Shown: one piece after another, positions 1-5,507 of the stretch
How positions within the stretch are numbered: the stretch's first letter is position 1
Layout: each line of letters starts with the position of its first letter
Assembly: GCA_013374385.1 (NCBI GenBank)
Contig: QBUR01000137.1
Location: 1 to 7,056 of the forward strand
DNA: 7,056 nucleotides
Direction of reading: 5' to 3'
Source: Candidatus Methanocomedens sp.
Lineage (GTDB): Archaea; Halobacteriota; Methanosarcinia; Methanosarcinales; Methanocomedenaceae
Made by a program: the position numbers and the translations under genes
The notes under the pieces: model-generated
What the model was told of the DNA's origin: nothing
Database searches by the model: none
What the model saw: only the letters and a program-made list of their open reading frames with translations

Positions 1-27
1 AGATTGTAATGCCAACTATTAAAAATA

Positions 28-252
28 ATGGAAGATTATTCTTACGCACCTGACTACGAAGTCGAATCACTAAAAGTACCACCTCATTCTATACAAGCTG
101 AGCAGTCAGTATTGGGAGGATTGATGCTTGACAATCAAACTTGGGATTCTGTTGCAGATAAAGTGATTGCAGAAGATTTTTATAGAAAAGATCACCGTTT
201 AATATTTACTACCATTGAAGAATTAGCCGAAAAACAAGATCCATTTGATGTG
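28..252 (+). pseudogene. dnaB: N-terminal fragment of bacterial replicative DNA helicase DnaB
   Basis: Residues 1-75 match the start of gammaproteobacterial DnaB, including PPHSIQAEQSVLGGLMLDN (18-36) and the following stretch with DFYRKDHRLIF (50-60) and DPFDVI (71-76). This is the start of the helical N-terminal domain that binds primase and helps hexamer assembly. The rest of that domain, the linker and the whole RecA-like ATPase domain are absent, so the piece has no helicase function. Archaea replicate with MCM rather than DnaB, which makes the piece foreign to the rest of the window. It is AT-richer than what follows (35% G+C in bases 1-240). It probably comes from a bacterium in the same sample, or less likely from a transfer event. 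I see nothing assignable in bases 1-27. Confidence 0.85.
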
Positions 253-606
253 ATTATAAAAAACAGGGGCTATTCTTCCAGGTCAGAAGGTATTAGGGAC
301 GCCATTCGCGGATATATCAGGTATTACGACTGGATGAGTAGTATTGAAGGGGACAGAGCCGCCACCATAACTTTGGCATACAACCATCATCAAAAAGGCA
401 TCGAAGACACGCTGAACAATATACAGCACAAGTATATCGACATTATCCGCTCCTCGGTTCACATACACATGGAAAACGACAATTGTGTGGAAGTGATCAT
501 CCTGCAGGGTGATGCAGGAAAGATTCGAGAAATATATGAAAATATTGTAAAGAACAAAGGTATACAGCACGTCAAACTGGATACTATCAATCCACAGGAA
601 ATATAG
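28..606 (+). CDS. nikR: Chimeric open frame: DnaB N-terminal piece joined in frame to nickel-responsive regulator NikR
   Basis: The 192-residue frame has two unrelated halves. Residues ~76-192 are NikR, the nickel-sensing ribbon-helix-helix repressor of nickel uptake. The helix signature NRGYSSRSEGIRDAIR (79-94) leads into the C-terminal ACT-like metal-binding domain. Residues matching the four nickel ligands of E. coli NikR are present: His134 (in NIQH), His145 and His147 (in VHIH), and Cys153 (in NDNC). The end (KGIQHVKL) is also typical, so this half is intact from the first helix onward. Missing is the ~20-residue NikR start with the beta-strand that contacts DNA; its place is taken by DnaB residues 1-75. 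As written, the product should not bind a nikR operator normally. An in-frame TAA at 7-9 and no nearer start codon support ATG 28; I see no Shine-Dalgarno site. NikR identity is sure, but the fusion as a real gene is doubtful. No nickel transporter gene is in the window. Confidence 0.85.
   Translation: MEDYSYAPDYEVESLKVPPHSIQAEQSVLGGLMLDNQTWDSVADKVIAEDFYRKDHRLIFTTIEELAEKQDPFDVIIKNRGYSSRSEGIRDAIRGYIRYYDWMSSIEGDRAATITLAYNHHQKGIEDTLNNIQHKYIDIIRSSVHIHMENDNCVEVIILQGDAGKIREIYENIVKNKGIQHVKLDTINPQEI
244..264 (+). other. Junction between bacterial DnaB and archaeal NikR sequence
   Basis: Left of this point the protein reads as DnaB (DPFDVI, which DnaB normally continues as T-L); right of it the protein reads as NikR (FD-x-I-I-K-NRGYSSRSE). 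Both families can carry Phe-Asp-x-Ile here, so the bases tttgatgtgatt (244-255) could belong to either parent. The frame is kept across the join. A crossover inside a short shared sequence is typical of assembly or whole-genome-amplification chimeras, and also of microhomology-mediated recombination. Confidence 0.75.
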
Positions 607-631
607 GTTCAGGAAATACAGGGCTTTTTAG

Positions 632-871
632 TCAAATCCAGAACTGTACCAATCCTATCAGGATAAGCGTGGCTGAAAACACCAGATAATCCCTCGCCCC
701 TACATTTTGCGTCACTACGCACAACTGCGAATCTGCAGAATATGCACGGTATCATACTGAATAGAAGTGTTAGTTCACCAGGCAGCACCACTGCAGTAAT
801 GCCATGAACTTGGCGAACAACACACTACCGAACAGCAGCCCCTCTGCGGTTACAATAACAAATGCTAAGAT
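632..871 (-). pseudogene. Possible remnant of a small membrane protein
   Basis: One minus-strand frame ending at TGA 632-634 encodes two hydrophobic segments that look like membrane helices: one containing AEGLLFGSVLFAKFMALL and one ending DYLVFSATLILIGLVQFWI just before the stop. The frame between them is broken by TAA at 770-772 and TGA at 752-754, and another TAA lies just upstream of 871. There is no plausible start codon with a ribosome binding site. I do not recognise the family. The in-frame hydrophobic pair suggests a decayed two-helix protein, but chance coding in a non-genic stretch cannot be excluded. A competing 60-codon frame covering 609-791 (-) shows no recognisable domain and no good ribosome binding site. 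The decayed PEBP gene lies directly upstream on the same strand. Confidence 0.25.
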
Positions 872-884
872 TTATGTTACGTGT

Positions 885-901
885 GTATTACTTTGTAATA
901 C
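885..901. repeat. Short perfect inverted repeat in an AT-rich gap
   Basis: gtattac and gtaatac are perfect 7-base inverted arms around a ttt loop. The palindrome lies in the AT-rich stretch 870-955 between the two minus-strand remnants. It could form a small hairpin or be a protein-binding half-site pair. No T-run follows on either strand, so it is not a convincing terminator, and no intact gene is placed to be controlled by it. Confidence 0.3.
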
Positions 902-961
902 TAATGATTAACTGTGATAGATTTGACGATACAATAATATTTTGGTGATGGTTGTTGGCAA

Positions 962-1404
962 CTACCGCCCGTATTTCCCTATCATTTCTACCTGTGCCAG
1001 GATATGCCCTGACATTGTGATTTGGTGGCACCGCTCGTTAAACTCAAAGTGGTGTCAAGAGCATACACCTTAAAGAAATACCTGTGAGGTTTCCCCGGCA
1101 GCGGGCAGGGTCCGTTATAGCCAATCCTACCAAAATCGTTCTTGCCCTGCAGGCTGCCGTCGTCCAGGGTCTTGTTTTAGGGCACGGCAGTGGTCAGTCC
1201 CGTGCTGTCGGCAGGAATATTGTATATCACCCAGTGGACCCAGGTTTTGCCGGGTTCGTCCACTATCAGGGCGATGGACCGGGTGCCGTCCGGGAGTCCC
1301 TGCCATGAAAGGGGCGGTGAGCGGTCATCGCCATAGCAGGTGTAGTCGACTGGTATGCTGCTGCCGTTCTCAAAGGCATCTGAAGATATTGAGATATTTT
1401 TCAT
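962..1404 (-). pseudogene. Decayed PEBP-family (YbhB/YbcL, Raf-kinase-inhibitor-like) gene
   Basis: The start at 1404 reads MKNISISSDAFENGSSIPVD and continues with [46 protein letters not shown] and [12 protein letters not shown], the ordered conserved blocks of the bacterial/archaeal phosphatidylethanolamine-binding protein family. The family fold makes an anion-binding pocket; its cellular role in prokaryotes is poorly defined. Three lesions disable the gene. The DPDxP pocket motif is reduced to DEP (VDEPGKTW), about three residues short. An in-frame TAA at 1177-1179 stands where the family usually has Lys (VP-stop-NKT). After SGATK (near 1021) the frame shifts, and the end [17 protein letters not shown] then stop (962-964) is read in another frame, with about 13 bases missing. 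The GxHR-type block (GKPHR) survives. A ribosome binding site, gaggag, still precedes ATG 1404. Summed pieces give ~147 codons, close to the family's ~150. Confidence 0.85.
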
Positions 1405-1428
1405 TATGGCCTTCTCCTCTTTTTAGGT

Positions 1429-1521
1429 TCATTGTTCGGTTGGTGGCTGCTCATCTCCTTCCGTGGTCCCTTCCTCTGACTTGTAGGATATGCATCCTGA
1501 AAATAACACCAGCATTTCCAT
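1429..1521 (-). pseudogene. Lipoprotein-leader remnant ahead of the PEBP pseudogene
   Basis: From ATG 1521 the minus strand encodes 30 residues beginning MEMLVLFSGCISYKSEEG, with a lipobox-like LFSGC followed by an acidic, proline-containing linker ending PPTEQ before TGA (1429-1431). The frame is the same as that of the PEBP pseudogene. Only TGA, one sense codon, TAA and seven sense codons separate the two, and those codons (KEEKAI) still look like a linker. I infer that the ancestral protein was a secreted, lipid-anchored PEBP whose linker has gained stop codons. The hydrophobic stretch before the lipobox is short and lacks basic residues, and no Shine-Dalgarno site precedes it, so the leader is decayed too. 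The frame stays open upstream to ATG 1560 and further, to an ATG at 1620 inside the helicase gene. The alternative is an unrelated random short frame. Confidence 0.4.
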
Positions 1522-1560
1522 GTAACTAAATTGGAATAAATTCTTTACATAATCAATCAT

Positions 1561-1573
1561 AAAAAGAAATGAG
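1561..1573 (-). terminator. T-rich stretch after the helicase gene, candidate archaeal terminator
   Basis: Read on the minus strand, this stretch is ctcatttcttttt, beginning 28 bases past the helicase stop codon. Archaeal RNA polymerase commonly stops at such oligo-T tracts without a hairpin. It is well placed to end the three-gene operon, but composition and position are the only evidence. Confidence 0.3.
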
Positions 1574-1600
1574 AATATTGCGAAACAACAGCTACTTACC

Positions 1601-4063
1601 TCACCCAACAATACACCCAAACAGCCCTCGGGCCCGCTTCACCATCTCCTCATCCCCCAGCACCACCGCAACCTCCCCTACAGCCTCCAGATTCCTGGCT
1701 GCAAACTCAAGATATTCCATCACATCACCGGCATAGGCAAATACACCATACTTGGCAGTCAGCACATCAATAATCCTGCCCGCAGACAGACCCTCACACC
1801 TCATCTCCATCAATTTCCTGGAAAACTTCCGCTCAGGACAGCCGCAATAGGGCGAACCCTTGCAGGTGCAGCTCAAAAAATCTTTAGCAAAATTCACCAG
1901 CTTCTGCTGCGTGGCGCTATCCAGCCTCGCCAGGCTCTCCCCTGACAATGCCATCTCCATTGCACCACCCTGGAACACCCTGGACGGCAGGCGCACATTC
2001 AAACTGGCAGCAATACGGTCAGCCCCTGCAAAGAACGCCCTGTCAAACACCTCAAGCCCGGTAACAATCTCATCAGGCTCCAGCCCTGACTCAATCCCAT
2101 CCTTAATCACATCGACCTGCTCAGGGTTCAGGAAATGCTTTACCATTATTCGTCCCATGCTGGTAAGCCGCACCTTAGTCCCTGAAATTTCCATATAACC
2201 CATTTCCTGCAGCTTGCCTGCCAGGTAGCCCACATCCCCGCCGCCAAGCCTGGACGACTCTACCGTCCTGATAACATTCAAATCATCCCACACAGCCGCC
2301 GATACCGCCACCTGTTCAAGTACAGCATCCTCACCAGACTCAACTTCGATAGGAGCCACAACCCCCCTAAGCAACCTAAACGCCACCTTATCTTCACTCT
2401 CCCCCCGCCCGAAACTCTTATCAGGCTCAGCCATTAGCACCACCACACCCCGGTCATGATAATCAGGCCTGCCTGCCCGCCCCTGCATCTGCAAAAACTC
2501 CCCCTGGCCCAGCCATTCAATACCCATAGCCAGCCCCTCAAAAATCACCTGCGAGGCAGGGAAATCCACACCTGCAGCCAGGGCGGCAGTGGTCACAACT
2601 ACAGGGAGCCTGGCCTTTCCAAACTCCTGTTCGATCCGCCTGCGCTGCTGGTACGGCAGGCCCGCATGGTAAGCAGCCGAATGAATCTGCAATGCATCTG
2701 ACAACCTGTGGCAGTTATGCCTGGAATTAGTAAACACAATGGTCTGCCCCCTGAAACCCTTCGACGACTTGCGGTCATATTCCTCCCGAGCCAGCTGGTT
2801 TATGAGCCGCAACTTCTCTGATGGTCCGCCAAATATCAGGTGACGCTCCAGGGGTATTGGCCGTTCCTCATATTCGATAAGCGTACTGCCAAGGGCACTT
2901 GCAAGCCTTCCCGGCTCACCCACTGTGGCAGATAGATAGATGAACTGGCATTTGGGGTATAGGTACCTGAGCCTGGCAATCAGCCCATCCAGGCGCGGTC
3001 CCCGTTCAAGGTCCTGTATCATGTGCACCTCGTCCATCACCACAGTACCCACCTTGCCCACCCTGCGCCCGCCGCCCGAGCGCAGCAAGTAGTCAATACC
3101 CTCATAAGTACCAACTATGATATCAGAATCAAGCGATGTGCGCATACGGTTTCCCTTCCCGCCACCGATACGGCTCTGTCCCACCCTTACGGCCGTAGTA
3201 AGTCCAAGTGATTGGTATTTTTTTCTGAACTGGTCATACTTCTGGTTGGCAAGTGCTACCAGTGGAACCAAAAACAGCATCTTACCCCTTCCGGCCAGAA
3301 TATTGTTCACCCCTGCGATCTCGCCCACAAGCGTTTTACCGGTAGCAGTGGCAGAAACCACCAGCTGGTTTTTGCCCTTTAGTAATCCTGCCGCAACTGA
3401 AAGTGACTGTACCGGCAGCAGCGTTTCAGGAAGGATGCCTTTAAGGCGCCCATCCACATCCAGGTCTTTTGATTGTAACAGGCCCATATGCGAACTTGCC
3501 AGGACCTCATCGAACAGGGTCAGTTCACGGTCCATCTTTTTCGGGTCCAGCAGCACCAGCATACGGTCCAGGTCCCGTGTCTTGAGCAACTGCTGGAATA
3601 ATCTTTCAATCCCCTCTTCACCCATCCGCCTGCCACAGAGGTTTATTTCCCTGTGCAGTTCAGATAGGCCACAGTTCTCACAAAGAAACTCGCTCCGGTA
3701 CCTGATAGAACCCTTATCCACAGGCGTAAACCGCCCATCTGACAGGCATGTACGGCATACTTCCACCCTTTCATGGGTCAGGTGGTAACCCTCCAGCATC
3801 ATCAGGAAATCCTTTTCAGATGCATCGTCCCCGTGTCCGGAAACCAGTATCAGGTCTGCCATGCGTAACAGGTCAACGGCTTCAGATGGAGCCATTATTT
3901 TATCAGTCCCATCTTCAACCACCCGGAACTTGAAAGGACGGGGACCTTTTGAACTATGCTTCAACTCGAGGATGCCTTTTACCGATGCAGTGCTGCTACC
4001 GTCCTTTAATATCAACAGTTCGACAGCTGCCCTGGTCGGCCTTATTAAAACTATGAAAGACAT
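1601..4063 (-). CDS. Archaeal SF2 DEAD/DEAH-box helicase (Ski2/Hel308-like, DUF5814-type) with two cysteine clusters
   Basis: ATP-driven nucleic-acid helicase of 820 residues counted from ATG 4063. The order is: an N-terminal domain with two CxxC pairs (Cys103/106 and Cys128/131), probably a zinc ribbon; Walker A SATATGKT (237-244); motif Ia VPLVALANQ; Walker B/motif II DEVH (344-347); motif III SAT (378-380); TIVFTNSR in the second RecA-like domain; motif V AALAAGVDFPA; motif VI QGRAGRP (527-533); then a winged-helix/accessory region; and a C-terminal CxC-x5-CxC cluster (Cys732, 734, 740, 742). All ATPase motifs are intact. This layout matches methanogen helicases of the MJ1401/DUF5814 kind; their substrate is unknown to me, and repair or RNA processing are both possible. 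The frame can be extended to a TTG at 4075, but ATG 4063 followed by SFIVLIRP is preferred. The Shine-Dalgarno match is weak (tgat), suggesting coupling to the regulator gene ending 12 bases upstream. Confidence 0.9.
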   Translation of the reverse strand: MSFIVLIRPTRAAVELLILKDGSSTASVKGILELKHSSKGPRPFKFRVVEDGTDKIMAPSEAVDLLRMADLILVSGHGDDASEKDFLMMLEGYHLTHERVEVCRTCLSDGRFTPVDKGSIRYRSEFLCENCGLSELHREINLCGRRMGEEGIERLFQQLLKTRDLDRMLVLLDPKKMDRELTLFDEVLASSHMGLLQSKDLDVDGRLKGILPETLLPVQSLSVAAGLLKGKNQLVVSATATGKTLVGEIAGVNNILAGRGKMLFLVPLVALANQKYDQFRKKYQSLGLTTAVRVGQSRIGGGKGNRMRTSLDSDIIVGTYEGIDYLLRSGGGRRVGKVGTVVMDEVHMIQDLERGPRLDGLIARLRYLYPKCQFIYLSATVGEPGRLASALGSTLIEYEERPIPLERHLIFGGPSEKLRLINQLAREEYDRKSSKGFRGQTIVFTNSRHNCHRLSDALQIHSAAYHAGLPYQQRRRIEQEFGKARLPVVVTTAALAAGVDFPASQVIFEGLAMGIEWLGQGEFLQMQGRAGRPDYHDRGVVVLMAEPDKSFGRGESEDKVAFRLLRGVVAPIEVESGEDAVLEQVAVSAAVWDDLNVIRTVESSRLGGGDVGYLAGKLQEMGYMEISGTKVRLTSMGRIMVKHFLNPEQVDVIKDGIESGLEPDEIVTGLEVFDRAFFAGADRIAASLNVRLPSRVFQGGAMEMALSGESLARLDSATQQKLVNFAKDFLSCTCKGSPYCGCPERKFSRKLMEMRCEGLSAGRIIDVLTAKYGVFAYAGDVMEYLEFAARNLEAVGEVAVVLGDEEMVKRARGLFGCIVG

Positions 4064-4075
4064 ATTAAAAAACAA

Positions 4076-4861
4076 TCATTTACGAAGGTCATGAAGGTCA
4101 TACGACAGACCTTCAGATTCAAGTCTGTTCAATAGTTGTGGTACTTCTTCGTCCACAGATACCACAACGGAAGATAACCCATGGAAAGCTGCCTCCACCA
4201 CCGATTCCTTGGTCCCGAACATAATATTAGGTTCCCTGCTTATACTGCGCAATGCAATCAAAGATTCCACGCCTAAAACGCATAAATAACTTGCATCCCT
4301 GGTCAGTTCACGCAACATATCCAGATTAACATTCCTGGAACCGCCCCGTTCAACCCTGGGCACCTTGCATACGGTAATCTTCACATCATCCAGCTCTATC
4401 ATGCCGTGCAGGTCAGTCACTCCCACATCCTCGCCTGCCTTTACATCTGAGGTCAGGACACCACTAGCAGAACCATCCTGGTAAGTTGTAGCATACAATA
4501 ATCCCTCACGCATCACAATTGATACCTTCTGGCCCGCTTTATTATCCTCATCCGCAATGGCTGTCCATACAGACACATGGCTTATGATCTCTTCCATTAC
4601 GTATTTGGAATAACGCTTCAGCTCAGCTGTACGCTCAAGTACCCATTCAATTCCATTTTTAGTTACTTTATAACGTACCCTGCCGTCAGAAAAAATCAAC
4701 CCATCATCTGTAAGTTCTCTGATATATTCAGAAACCGCCTGGGGAGTTATACCTACCTTATCAGCAATCTCCCTCTGGCGTACATTTGGCTGGTGGGCTG
4801 CGATTTCCACAAGGATTTGAAATTTAGTGCTTTCTTTTTTGCTATGAAGTAAGTCTATCAT
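4076..4861 (-). CDS. Winged-helix transcriptional regulator, MarR/MJ1503-like, with C-terminal sensor-like domain
   Basis: A 261-residue archaeal regulator. Residues ~10-70 form a winged helix: QREIADKVGITPQAVSEYIR (29-48) is the helix-turn-helix, followed by a wing (GLIFSDGRVRYKVTKNG). Residues ~80-261 form a separate mixed alpha/beta domain without recognisable catalytic residues, likely for ligand binding or dimerisation. The architecture resembles the archaeal MJ1503-type group, but I cannot name a ligand or target. There is no signal peptide or membrane helix. The start codon overlaps the stop of the preceding ArsR-like gene (ATGA, 4858-4861), and ggtg lies 7 bases ahead of it as a Shine-Dalgarno site, so the two regulators are probably translated together. 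The helicase gene follows 12 bases after the stop. I infer that it regulates its own operon or a nucleic-acid stress response; the sequence does not prove either. Confidence 0.8.
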   Translation of the reverse strand: MIDLLHSKKESTKFQILVEIAAHQPNVRQREIADKVGITPQAVSEYIRELTDDGLIFSDGRVRYKVTKNGIEWVLERTAELKRYSKYVMEEIISHVSVWTAIADEDNKAGQKVSIVMREGLLYATTYQDGSASGVLTSDVKAGEDVGVTDLHGMIELDDVKITVCKVPRVERGGSRNVNLDMLRELTRDASYLCVLGVESLIALRSISREPNIMFGTKESVVEAAFHGLSSVVVSVDEEVPQLLNRLESEGLSYDLHDLRK

Positions 4862-5367
4862 TCAAGAGCACCGACAAATTCGATTCTCTGACCTTTTACA
4901 AGTAATTTATTGGAACGCCGTGCGATACCTCTCAAATATAACGGAGTTGTTCCCACCGCCCTTGACAGACCGGTCATAGACTGGTTACCATTTACCACTT
5001 CAGTTTCAATCTGTTCCATCATATTCCTTATATCATCGTCACAAGTAAAAGTTATCATGAGCAGGTCGGCAAGATCCTCAATAGAACACTGGAAGTTCAC
5101 CTGTATCTTAGAATAGGAAGTATGAAATTCTTTTATAGGTGTTTTTCCGGGTTCAGGCATCCGCCACTTGCTTTCAATCAAACCACTCTTCTTCAAAATT
5201 GTAAGACTTTCTTCCACTTCAAAATCGAGCATTTCCTTAAGCTCTTCTTCGGTGTACCAATCAACCAGAAGATGATCAAAAACTTTCTTGTGAGTATCAG
5301 ACCCGAAAGTACGTAACAGTGGAACAAGATCCGAAGGATCATTAATAATGCGAGTTCGTTTACCCAT
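4858..5367 (-). CDS. ArsR-like winged-helix regulator, first gene of the helicase operon
   Basis: A 169-residue protein. Residues ~10-68 look like an ArsR-type winged helix (DLVPLLRTFGSDTHKKVFDH, then YTEEELKEML, then ESLTILKKSGLIESKW), the usual start of archaeal ArsR-like proteins. There is no cysteine metal site of the classical ArsR alpha-3 type; the only cysteines are in FQCS and FTCDDD. The second half contains an acidic helical stretch (DDDIRNMMEQIE) and then SMTGLSRAVGTTPLYLRGIA, which could be a second helix-turn-helix. The start at ATG 5367 is backed by gaggtt 7 bases upstream. The stop overlaps the next regulator gene by 4 bases. Pairs of small winged-helix proteins in one operon may work as partners, but that is inference. 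Target and signal are unknown. Confidence 0.75.
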   Translation of the reverse strand: MGKRTRIINDPSDLVPLLRTFGSDTHKKVFDHLLVDWYTEEELKEMLDFEVEESLTILKKSGLIESKWRMPEPGKTPIKEFHTSYSKIQVNFQCSIEDLADLLMITFTCDDDIRNMMEQIETEVVNGNQSMTGLSRAVGTTPLYLRGIARRSNKLLVKGQRIEFVGALE

Positions 5368-5374
5368 TTAGATT

Positions 5375-5426
5375 AACCTCTTTAGCTATATATGGTCTTT
5401 TAATTTGATAAAGCTTTTTAAAAAAA
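5375..5426 (-). promoter_or_regulatory. Promoter-like AT tract and ribosome binding site of the helicase operon
   Basis: The 140-base gap 5368-5507 is the only sizeable spacer upstream of the three-gene operon. Read on the minus strand, it carries an A/T tract, ttttttaaaaagctttatc, at about 5408-5426, a plausible TATA/BRE region. A start point ~25 bases downstream would give a leader of about 20 bases. That leader contains the Shine-Dalgarno site gaggtt (5375-5380), 7 bases before ATG 5367. The 8-base palindrome aaagcttt (5410-5417) inside the tract is a candidate operator, perhaps for the operon's own regulators. None of this is experimentally shown. Confidence 0.45.
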
Positions 5427-5466
5427 CCAACCTAAATTCACTCGATACTTATCAGGTCAGATATGC

Positions 5467-5484
5467 AATGGAATAAAAACCATT
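5467..5484 (-). terminator. Weak stem with T-rich loop after the tubulin-like gene
   Basis: aatgg and ccatt form 5-base arms around an 8-base loop that reads tttttatt on the minus strand, about 24 bases past the stop codon of the tubulin-like gene. The T-run may act as an archaeal terminator; the stem is short and may be chance. Confidence 0.25.
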
Positions 5485-5507
5485 CAAGGTCAACGGTTAT
5501 GCCAGTT

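Noticed and set aside
283..570. A 95-codon open frame on the minus strand
   Set aside because: It is antisense to the well-conserved NikR domain, with no recognisable family and no ribosome binding site.
28..606. DnaB-NikR as a genuine new fusion protein
   Set aside because: Both halves are cut mid-domain, the foreign half runs to the window edge and the switch is in a short shared sequence; a chimera is simpler unless reads prove otherwise.
595..618. Direct repeat caggaaata at the end of nikR
   Set aside because: Nine bases, two copies, one of them within coding sequence; compatible with chance and without mobile-element features.
1084..1529. Two plus-strand open frames of 74 codons each (1084-1308 and 1305-1529)
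   Set aside because: They lie opposite the PEBP pseudogene and leader remnant and have no domain or start context of their own.
3117..3788. A 223-codon open frame on the plus strand
   Set aside because: It lies wholly antisense to the helicase motor region, is rich in Ser/Pro/Arg and shows no domain; it is a shadow of the high-GC helicase gene.
4084..4101. Tandem gaaggtcat repeat at the end of the MarR-like gene
   Set aside because: Only two short copies, inside the last codons of the MarR-like protein (DLHDLRK); no sign of function.
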